From contig CAZKHA010000082.1 in assembly GCA_964552325.1 (NCBI GenBank), positions 1 through 14,743 on the forward strand: a stretch of 14,743 nucleotides of DNA, given 5' to 3'. A model generated the notes under the pieces. The model was not told where the DNA came from. It searched no databases and worked only from the letters and a program-made list of their open reading frames with translations. Below, in pieces: positions 6,460-12,777 of the stretch (the first letter of the stretch is position 1; each line of letters opens with the position of its first letter). This DNA is from CAZKCK01 sp964552325. GTDB taxonomy: Bacteria; Bacteroidota; Bacteroidia; Bacteroidales; TTA-H9. Both the position numbers and the translations under genes were made by a program.

Positions 6460-7215
6460 ATGAAAATACAATACTGTTCTGACCTTCATCTGGAGCTTGA
6501 ATCGAATAGCAATTATTTGAATATGCGGCCCTTAACCCCGGTTGGCGACATCCTTATATTGGCAGGCGATATACTTCCGTTACAGGATGGTTTTACCAAA
6601 CACCCATTTTTTAGTTATGTTGCCGACAACTTTAAAGAGGTATTGTGGGTACCGGGAAACCACGAATTTTACAACCAACACGTTGATAGATACGGCACAT
6701 CCTATTCCATTGCCATTAAAAGCAATCTTAAGTTGCTCAACAATAGCGTGACTACCATTGATGGAGTGCGATTTGTTTGCACCACACTATGGTCGAAAAT
6801 ACGGCCCAACAACGAGAAAAAAATCAGGCAAAGCGTAGCTGATTTTAGTTGTATTTTATTAAATAACAGCGAACTAACAACTTCAGGTTTCAATGAATTG
6901 CATACCGCAAGCCTTCAGTTTTTACAACAATCCATCCATCAAGCTAACGAGCCAGTTGTGGTAATTACCCATCATTTGCCCTCCACATTGTGTAATTCGC
7001 CAATTCATAATCAAAGCCCAATAAACGATGCCTTTTGTGTTGAATTATCTGATTTAATTAAACATTCGAACGTTAAATTTTGGATACATGGGCATAGCCA
7101 TTACAACTATTATCCAAAGCTAATAGGAAAAACTTTTTTGCTAACCAACCAACTAGGTTATGTTGATAATAACGAACACACATCGTTTAAACATGCTGCC
7201 TATTGCTCGGTTTAG
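6460..7215 (+). CDS. Calcineurin-like metallophosphoesterase
   Basis: The gene encodes 251 residues with all the family's metal-site motifs in order: DLH (Asp8, His10), GD (Gly36-Asp37), GNHE (66-69), THH (170-172) and HGHSH (210-214). These residues bind the two metal ions and the phosphate ester, so a metal-dependent phosphohydrolase is well supported. There is no signal peptide or membrane segment, so it acts in the cytoplasm. The subfamily and substrate are unclear; cyclic-nucleotide phosphodiesterases and RNA or DNA phosphatases share the same core. It starts 12 bp after the Crp/Fnr stop codon on the same strand, which suggests co-transcription and perhaps turnover of a signal nucleotide, but the sequence does not show that. 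It faces the Cache-DUF294 gene convergently with a gap of 36 bp. Confidence 0.85.
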   Translation: MKIQYCSDLHLELESNSNYLNMRPLTPVGDILILAGDILPLQDGFTKHPFFSYVADNFKEVLWVPGNHEFYNQHVDRYGTSYSIAIKSNLKLLNNSVTTIDGVRFVCTTLWSKIRPNNEKKIRQSVADFSCILLNNSELTTSGFNELHTASLQFLQQSIHQANEPVVVITHHLPSTLCNSPIHNQSPINDAFCVELSDLIKHSNVKFWIHGHSHYNYYPKLIGKTFLLTNQLGYVDNNEHTSFKHAAYCSV

Positions 7216-7223
7216 CTGAGCAA
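7203..7223. terminator. Weak hairpin between convergent genes
   Basis: TTGCTC and GAGCAA form a 6-bp stem, extendable by one G-U and one G-C pair, across the stop codon of the phosphoesterase gene. Neither side has a clear T tract. It may act as a shared weak terminator; no better candidate exists in the 36-bp convergent gap. Confidence 0.3.
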
Positions 7224-7251
7224 AATTCAAGCGAATAATAATTCATTCTTA

Positions 7252-10113
7252 TTAAGTTGACAGTCTAAAGTCGATGCGTATCGCATCCTGAAATTCATGA
7301 ATTTGAGCCAAGGCCTTTTTCAGCGTGGACAAGTCTAATTCGGTCATTTTTTTACTGTTCAATAAATTATGTACGCCATGGCCCTCATGCAATAGTTCGG
7401 CTTGGCTTTGCAAACGCAATTTCATCAAAAATGCATAAACCCCGAGCATCTCAGCAGCTTTTACACTGGTCAAAACCTGATGCTCCTGCAACAACTCAAG
7501 CCGTTTAAACGTATTGCTTACCGAGAGGCGATGGCGCAGGGCATATGTTCGCACCAGCATGGTAATAGGTGCTATAGCCTGCTTTAAATCAAATGATTCA
7601 GCAGCTTTATCGTGCAACAAATTACTTGAAGCCAACGAAGGGAGTTTTACATTGCTTGAATTTAGCGCCATATGGTACAAAAAAAGTGGCTGCTTCATAA
7701 TCCCATTTTCAATCGCAGCATGTAGCGCTTGTGTCAGGGCGTTATCGCCATATACCGTCCTTAAATCAAAAAACACACTGGCATCCAGTATGGCTTTTGA
7801 ATCGGGAGTGTTTATCCACCCCATAAATTGCCGTTTCCAGGCATCCAATGGCAAACAGTATTGGGGGTTCTGAGCCATCATATTACCAAGGCAATACGCA
7901 TAACCAACCGCATTAAGCGTCCGGCAAACTTTTTGGGCCAACAGCATAAAATAAGATTGGGTTGAGGCAGCCAGTTCATCAGGCACATTGGCATACACCA
8001 AAGCATTATCTTGGTCAGTAACCAGCGTTTCTTCCTGCCTTCCCTCGCTGCCAAGGCAAATAAACGCAAACTGAACAGGAGGCTGGCCTTGTTCGTTGAT
8101 AGCCAATTCAATAGCACGAACAATAATTGCATCCGAAAGCTCAGAAGCCATGGAGAAGACCACCCTTGGATTAACCCCGCTTTTTATCAAGGGCAAAAGA
8201 ACCTGCTGAAAGCTTTGATAAGCGGCCTTAAGCTGTTGCTGATTGGCTGCCATGGCTACCCTCCTTACCAATCCACTACCTGCCTCATAAATTTTTGAAT
8301 AAACAGTATTTGAATTGAATACACCTACAAACAGATTTTTGGGATCCCTTACCAACAAATGATTGACACCCATTTTATTGCATTGAATCATCGCCTCATT
8401 AGCTGTATAATGTTCATCGCAACTAATAATAGGCGAACTCATTATCATATATATTGGATTATCAGACTTTAACGATAAAGCCACCACACGATGTCGAAAA
8501 TCATCTGTAGTAACTATACCTATGGGATTATTCAGCCCATCAACAACTATCAAACAAGTGGTTTCCAATTCGGAAAGCTTCGTATTTGCCTCTTGAATGG
8601 TTGCCATCGAATGAATTGTATAAACCTTATTAACCAATTCCTTAACTTTAGCTTGAAGCACCAAAGTAGGGGTAACAAACAAATTAAGCGCATTTTCCTG
8701 AGCTTGCTGTTGATAAAAATCATGTGAAATATTTTCCACGATGCCATCACAACCTAACATTTCGCCTCCTAATGCAACATCAGCTACCAACGAAATCTTG
8801 AGGGCCGAGAGCTCATTGAATTGATTTAGGATATGCAATTGGATGTTTTTGGCATGCCCTTTTTCAATAATTTGCTCTTTTACGTCTTTATAAGAGTATG
8901 AATTTGACAACAATTCAGCAAAACCCTTGCTCGATAACGCAGCAAAATCGGAAAAACCCAATAATTTAATTGCCATATCGTTAGCAAAAGCAAAACGCCC
9001 GTGCGTATCCAATTCTAACTTAAAGTACCCAACACCAAGCTCACGCGCAAACCGCTGAAAATCGACCCCCGAAATTGGGATAAGCTTTGTGTAGCTCAAA
9101 TCTTTAAAAATAACAATATTTACATCTTGCCCATTGTATTTGGTGGTCGATATATCCACAAGAACATCAGTGGCTGAGCCATCTTTTTTAACCAAGGTCA
9201 TTTCAAATTGACCATCGCTAAGTTTTTGGGCTTTTAACTGATCGGGCAGATTTTTCCGTTCTTCACTGCTAAGAATCTCTGCCATAGTTTTACCCACAAC
9301 ATCTTCCGTTTCAAATCCTACAATTTTCTTTATCACAGGATTGGCAAAGCTTATCCTTCCATCAACCAGCATCAAAAGGCCCTCGGTGGCGGCCTCAACC
9401 ATTGTACGGTATTTTTCTTTGGTCTCATGCAATTGGTTTTCGGTCTTCAATCGTTTACGTTCTGCACTAATACTTTGTTTTAATATATAAACTAGCAGTA
9501 TCGATAAAAGCACCCCAATTCCAACTGAAATGTAGGTTAGTTTGCGGGTCAAGATTTGAATCTCCCTCTTCACATCTTCAAGATATACACCGGTTCCAAT
9601 AATCCATCCCCAAGGTTTAAAAAGCTTTACATAGGATAGTTTGGGAACAATTTGCGTTGAGTCGTCTTTCCATTGCCACATGTAATCAACATACCCAAAC
9701 CCATTGCTTCGGGCAGTTTTTACAAATTCTACAAACATGTGCTTGCCATGTGGGTCCGTAAAATCATTCAAATCCTTACCATTCAAATCAATACGATGGG
9801 GATGCATGACCATGGTTGGTTTCATATCCGTAATCCAAAAATAGTCTTTAGCCTCATCGCCATACCTAAGGTACTGAATACGTGAAACAGCAGTTTTTTG
9901 CGCTTCTTCTTTTGACAACAAACCTACTTTTTCGTCATTCTCATATTTTGCCAAAATGCTCCAGGCTGCATGGGTCAACTCTTTGATCATTTCCCGTTTC
10001 CCATTCATTATACTTTGCTGAAACCATGGAATGATGATAAAAAATATGCTCAAAACAAAGAGCACCATCGAAAGGACAGTAGGCAAAACAATCTTTAAAA
10101 TGTACTTCTTCAT
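7252..10113 (-). CDS. Membrane sensor: Cache-PAS-(PAS)-CBS-CBS-DUF294 nucleotidyltransferase
   Basis: The chosen ATG at 10113 gives 953 residues; an earlier in-frame ATG (10179) would only add 22 atypical residues before the membrane anchor. Order: membrane segment 8-30; periplasmic single-Cache-like domain about 35-185 (YFWITDMKPTMVMHPHRIDL, GKHMFVEFV, PWGWIIGTGVYLEDV); membrane segment 192-212; coiled linker; PAS about 235-340; weaker PAS-like region about 350-465; CBS pair about 485-610; DUF294 nucleotidyltransferase with GSEGRQEET (688-696) and DQD (700-702), holding the two metal-binding aspartates; and a DUF294 C-terminal domain (NMMAQNPQYC, FFDLRTVYG). The family resembles the GlnD transferase fold, so it may add nucleotides to a partner protein. 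DUF294 proteins usually carry an N-terminal cNMP-binding domain with the CBS pair; here a periplasmic sensor and PAS stand in its place. Target and ligand are unknown. The neighbouring ActP operon suggests a carboxylate signal. Confidence 0.88.
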   Translation of the reverse strand: MKKYILKIVLPTVLSMVLFVLSIFFIIIPWFQQSIMNGKREMIKELTHAAWSILAKYENDEKVGLLSKEEAQKTAVSRIQYLRYGDEAKDYFWITDMKPTMVMHPHRIDLNGKDLNDFTDPHGKHMFVEFVKTARSNGFGYVDYMWQWKDDSTQIVPKLSYVKLFKPWGWIIGTGVYLEDVKREIQILTRKLTYISVGIGVLLSILLVYILKQSISAERKRLKTENQLHETKEKYRTMVEAATEGLLMLVDGRISFANPVIKKIVGFETEDVVGKTMAEILSSEERKNLPDQLKAQKLSDGQFEMTLVKKDGSATDVLVDISTTKYNGQDVNIVIFKDLSYTKLIPISGVDFQRFARELGVGYFKLELDTHGRFAFANDMAIKLLGFSDFAALSSKGFAELLSNSYSYKDVKEQIIEKGHAKNIQLHILNQFNELSALKISLVADVALGGEMLGCDGIVENISHDFYQQQAQENALNLFVTPTLVLQAKVKELVNKVYTIHSMATIQEANTKLSELETTCLIVVDGLNNPIGIVTTDDFRHRVVALSLKSDNPIYMIMSSPIISCDEHYTANEAMIQCNKMGVNHLLVRDPKNLFVGVFNSNTVYSKIYEAGSGLVRRVAMAANQQQLKAAYQSFQQVLLPLIKSGVNPRVVFSMASELSDAIIVRAIELAINEQGQPPVQFAFICLGSEGRQEETLVTDQDNALVYANVPDELAASTQSYFMLLAQKVCRTLNAVGYAYCLGNMMAQNPQYCLPLDAWKRQFMGWINTPDSKAILDASVFFDLRTVYGDNALTQALHAAIENGIMKQPLFLYHMALNSSNVKLPSLASSNLLHDKAAESFDLKQAIAPITMLVRTYALRHRLSVSNTFKRLELLQEHQVLTSVKAAEMLGVYAFLMKLRLQSQAELLHEGHGVHNLLNSKKMTELDLSTLKKALAQIHEFQDAIRIDFRLST

Positions 10114-10203
10114 AACCACCCTGCTTAAAAGCCTGCAAGATACAAAACCTAGCCGAAAAACGCCAAAGCATCTTCTCAACCCCCTAATTGTTTGGACACA
10201 AAT

Positions 10204-10220
10204 TCACACCAAAAGTGTGA
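10204..10220. repeat. Inverted repeat TCACAC-N5-GTGTGA
   Basis: Perfect 6-bp arms flank CAAAA, about 90-105 bp upstream of the sensor gene start. The half-sites contain the TGTGA/TCACA words of Crp-type operators, but in the reverse order to the usual TGTGA-N6-TCACA. An operator or a small hairpin is possible. Confidence 0.4.
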
Positions 10221-10348
10221 TACTATTTCCCGGAAATTTAGGTAAGGAGAATGCATCAACGAAGTGACAAAAGCAGCGTACAGAAACTTTCAAAAACAAT
10301 AAACAACTTAACCTGACTAATTCACAAAACCCTTTTAACAATGGAATG

Positions 10349-10377
10349 GAGATCTCTCACTTCGCTCAAAACGACCT
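10349..10377. repeat. Remnant of a dispersed GAGCGAAG-type repeat
   Basis: Read on the minus strand, the stretch GGTCGTTTTGAGCGAAGTGAG followed by AGATCTCC closely resembles a short intergenic repeat (GTCATTTCGAGCGAAGCGAG then AAATCTC) that I remember from many Bacteroidota and other genomes. This copy differs at a few bases. The call rests on memory and needs a genome-wide count. Confidence 0.4.
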
Positions 10378-10458
10378 GATTATTAACCTTTACGCGACTA
10401 AAGCATCTTATTATCAAGGGAATAGTTCTTTAGTAAAATTGTTTATGAACTATACGGG

Positions 10459-12261
10459 TTAAAACTTTGCAAAATAATCGTTTAGATTAACCTCCGAGCC
10501 AATCTCCAACTTCTTTCGCAAGCGGTTACGGCTTTTATCTACAGCCGCGATGGTAACATTCAGCATTTGTGATATTTCCTTGGTATTCAGGTTTATCCGC
10601 AAATAAGCACACAAACGTTCCTCGTTGGGTGTAAGTGCTGGAAAATGCTGTTTGAGCCGCACAAAAAAATCAGGATGAACCTCTTCAAAATGGCGACTAA
10701 AATTTTGCCAGTCAGCATCTAAGTTTAGGTTTTGATCAATCTGACGAATCACTTGATGCACATTTATATCTTCAGCATGGCTCGAGGCAAGCTCGGCACG
10801 AAGGTCGCTCAACACTTCATTTTTATTAATAAGTTGAACTGCAGCCGTTGTTAACTCCCTGTTTTTCAACTCCAACTCTAAAGCTAAGCGTTGTCGTTCG
10901 GCTTCAAGCAATTCCTGTTCTTTTTTAAACAAGGCTTTGCTTTGCTTAAGTGCCCGGCTGCGCAGCACAAATACCAATACACCCAGCACCAACACCAAAC
11001 CCGAGACCGACAGCAATCCAAGCAAAAGCGAAGTCCTGCGTTCATGCTCTTGGTTGCGCTCGGTCAAGCGATCAATGAGCTGCTGCTTTTTTTCCGTTTC
11101 AAATCGAGTTTGCATTTGGTAGAGTGCTTGCTGAACTTTTGCCCCATCAATCGAATCCTTTAAAGCAATCCGTTGTTGCTGATAATCAAACGCTTTCTGA
11201 TAGTTACCAGAAGCCACATATGCTTCGGTTAGGTATTCTAATGCGGTAAGCACCTCAGGTTTGAGGCCGGCTCCTTTTGCGCGATCAAAGGCCATTTGCA
11301 AAAGCGGCATGGCTTCGGTATGCCGTCCAAGTTTCAATAATATACGTGCCACCAAGGTAGCATCATAAACAATCGGATAATCATCATCCGTATCTTCAAC
11401 CATGCTGTACGCTTCTTGTGCCAGAGGCAAGGCTTCTGAATACTTTTTTTGGTCGTAAAGCATTAAAGCACGTTCCGAAGTTGCAGTGGCAATCCCCTTC
11501 CGGTAATCAGCCTCCTTGCTTATCATATACATGGTATCATAATAGGCTTCGGCTTTTACAAAATCGTTACGCAGCCTCCATATGGCACCCAAATCATTGT
11601 AAATAGCTATGGTAGCGCGCAGCGTGGTATGCTCTGGATTGCGTGATAGGGCTAGTGCTTTCATTGCATAGGCTTCCCATCTATCCTTATCCTTCTCCCA
11701 AAAAAGCTCGCCTAACTTCTGGTAATAAAAAGCCAGTTTCGACAAATTCCCACTTTGCTCTTTCAACCTTATAGCTTCAAGTTCTGTTTCAATAGCCATT
11801 TCAGTTCGTCCCGTCTTGGCATATTCATCGCCAAGGTTTATCAAAATCATCGCCATGGCATTGGTATCGCCAAGCTTGCCAAACTGTTGCAAGGCTTCGG
11901 CATAGGCATCCTCAGCATCCTGCCGGCGGCCTGTGATGCTGTAACACTCTGCTAAATTGTTGTTTATCTTACCCAACAGCCTCAAATCCCCATGATTCTT
12001 AGCAATACGATACGCTTTTTTCAACATCCTTTCAGCCTTTAAATAATGCATCGAATCAAGCTCATCGCTAGCCAATTGCTGCATATCACGCGCAAACGAA
12101 AGGCTATCGGTGGTAAACCATGGTGGATTAAATTGCCAAATAGGCCTAAAACACTCCGGCACTTGCGCACGCATCGTACAAGTTAATGCCAAAAAACCAA
12201 CAACTACAAGCAACCACCTGTAAACCAACAAATCTGAAATAAAACTGGGCGTTTTACGCAT
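10459..12261 (-). CDS. TPR membrane regulator with LuxR-like HTH domain
   Basis: The gene encodes 600 residues from the ATG at 12261; the ATG at 12324 would add 21 residues in front of the signal sequence. Residues 13-33 are a signal peptide ending in MRAQ. TPR repeats span about 60-370 (repeated LGEL, NLAECY, Y--AL motifs, roughly 7-8 units) in the periplasm. A membrane segment at about 412-433 is followed by a cytoplasmic coiled coil (437-495). The C-terminal part reads FSRHFEEVHPDFFVRLKQHF, then LTPNEERLCAYLRINLNTKEISQMLNVTIAAVDKSRNRLRKKL, a LuxR-like helix-turn-helix (about 543-586). This architecture is common in Bacteroidota and is taken as a one-component membrane-bound transcription factor, although direct DNA binding is rarely shown. 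Its signal and targets are unknown. It is divergent from thrS and on the same strand as the downstream sensor gene, 345 bp away. Confidence 0.88.
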   Translation of the reverse strand: MRKTPSFISDLLVYRWLLVVVGFLALTCTMRAQVPECFRPIWQFNPPWFTTDSLSFARDMQQLASDELDSMHYLKAERMLKKAYRIAKNHGDLRLLGKINNNLAECYSITGRRQDAEDAYAEALQQFGKLGDTNAMAMILINLGDEYAKTGRTEMAIETELEAIRLKEQSGNLSKLAFYYQKLGELFWEKDKDRWEAYAMKALALSRNPEHTTLRATIAIYNDLGAIWRLRNDFVKAEAYYDTMYMISKEADYRKGIATATSERALMLYDQKKYSEALPLAQEAYSMVEDTDDDYPIVYDATLVARILLKLGRHTEAMPLLQMAFDRAKGAGLKPEVLTALEYLTEAYVASGNYQKAFDYQQQRIALKDSIDGAKVQQALYQMQTRFETEKKQQLIDRLTERNQEHERRTSLLLGLLSVSGLVLVLGVLVFVLRSRALKQSKALFKKEQELLEAERQRLALELELKNRELTTAAVQLINKNEVLSDLRAELASSHAEDINVHQVIRQIDQNLNLDADWQNFSRHFEEVHPDFFVRLKQHFPALTPNEERLCAYLRINLNTKEISQMLNVTIAAVDKSRNRLRKKLEIGSEVNLNDYFAKF

Positions 12262-12265
12262 ACCA

Positions 12266-12299
12266 CAAAGGTAGGAGAATGCAAACAAACTATCACAAA
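12266..12299 (-). promoter_or_regulatory. Candidate promoter of the TPR regulator gene
   Basis: The minus strand reads TTTG (12299-12296), 22 bases, then TACCTTTG (12273-12266), a full -7 match with a slightly long spacer. The -7 box ends only four bases before the ATG at 12261, so transcripts would start at or very near the start codon and be leaderless, unless the real promoter is elsewhere. Confidence 0.45.
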
Positions 12300-12333
12300 C
12301 CAGCTTTGCCATGTTTAAAACCAATAGTAAAAC

Positions 12334-12419
12334 TTGGGCGTGCCCCTATGGGTCGGGCTATACACTGCAAGTCCTCGCTACGCTCCGGGCTTTCCGTTGC
12401 TATCCCTCACGCGGCCCAA
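12334..12419. repeat. 86-bp imperfect palindromic repeat element
   Basis: The element begins TTGGGCGTG and ends CACGCGGCCCAA; these ends pair apart from a 3-base bulge. The interior contains GGGTCGGGCTAT, CCTCGCTACGCTCCGGGC and a GCTATCCCTCACGC tail. It is far more GC-rich than the surrounding intergenic DNA. I recognise it as one of the short REP-like intergenic repeats of Bacteroidota genomes. It contains no gene. Confidence 0.65.
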
Positions 12420-12665
12420 AAAAATGCTCAACCTTCAATCAATACTAAACTGCATAAGTCCGTTAAAGGCATATCCGCCAGCATTGCGCAAGGCTCCTGA
12501 CATCAGTTTATGAGGCAACTTCAATGCTATCAACTAGTACCAATATAAATGCATACTTTTCAACCCATCAAACCTTTCTTCTATTACTGTATGTGAAATT
12601 TTGCTCATTCTACGCCAGCACACCTAATAAAGCGTAAAAACACAACCAATCAAGTTATTATATTG
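12420..12665. other. Non-coding stretch upstream of thrS
   Basis: About 245 bp, AT-rich after the repeat element, with no credible ORF, tRNA or strong hairpin. I see nothing further in it. Confidence 0.6.
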
Positions 12666-12680
12666 TTACGATATCGGTAA
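12666..12680. promoter_or_regulatory. Palindrome around CGATATCG upstream of thrS promoter
   Basis: CGATATCG (12669-12676) is a perfect 8-bp palindrome flanked by TTA on one side and G-TAA on the other. It lies about 30 bases before the -7 box of thrS, in the -45 region, where an activator or repressor could bind. It is a short motif and may be chance. Confidence 0.3.
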
Positions 12681-12707
12681 AAGTAGGCAGTGAATCAAAA
12701 TTTTCCT

Positions 12708-12715
12708 TACTTTTG
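12708..12715 (+). promoter_or_regulatory. -7 element of thrS
   Basis: TACTTTTG fits TAnnTTTG fully, and the surrounding TTACTTTTGCACC is typical of Bacteroidota promoters. A TTG at -33 is not evident. The start site would be near 12719-12722, giving a leader of about 57 bases that contains the hairpin at 12740-12763. Confidence 0.6.
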
Positions 12716-12739
12716 CACCCCTTTCTATAATTGTAAACA

Positions 12740-12763
12740 TCTGAGCGGTTTGTAACGCTTAGA
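12740..12763 (+). promoter_or_regulatory. thrS leader hairpin with tRNA-Thr-like loop
   Basis: TCTGAGCG (12740-12747) pairs with CGCTTAGA (12756-12763) in an 8-bp stem with a single G-U pair. The 8-base loop GTTTGTAA contains UUUGUAA, which has the form of an anticodon loop for the threonine anticodon UGU (U33, UGU, A37, A38). The hairpin ends 14 bases before the thrS ATG, next to where a ribosome would load. The stem is clear; the regulatory role is inference by analogy with the E. coli thrS operator. Confidence 0.5.
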
Positions 12764-12777
12764 AAACATTTAAAAGT

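Larger units (their letters stand above)
10114..10458. other. Non-coding interval upstream of the sensor gene
   Basis: These 345 bp have no credible gene. The interval holds the inverted repeat at 10204-10220 and the repeat remnant at 10349-10377. A seven-of-eight -7 match (TAGGTTTT, minus strand, 10151-10144) lies about 30 bases upstream of the sensor start but has no -33 partner. No convincing terminator is seen for the TPR regulator gene that ends at 10459; 7-base complementary arms at 10422-10428 and 10447-10453 have a long loop and no T tract. Confidence 0.6.

Noticed and set aside
7252..10113. GlnD (PII uridylyltransferase) for the nucleotidyltransferase
   Set aside because: No HD or ACT domains are present, and the motif reads GSEGR-DQD with a DUF294 C-terminal domain rather than the GlnD form.
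10114..10179. Upstream ATG start for the Cache-DUF294 gene
   Set aside because: The added 22 residues are Arg/Cys-rich and unlike a signal anchor. The ATG at 10113 directly opens a Lys-Lys-Tyr plus hydrophobic segment.
10396..10435. Complementary words ACTAAAG and CTTTAGT as a terminator for the TPR gene
   Set aside because: The loop is about 24 bases, the stem is AT-rich and no T tract follows on the minus strand.
12262..12324. Upstream ATG start for the TPR regulator
   Set aside because: The extension would cover the -7 box and place 21 extra residues before a standard signal peptide.
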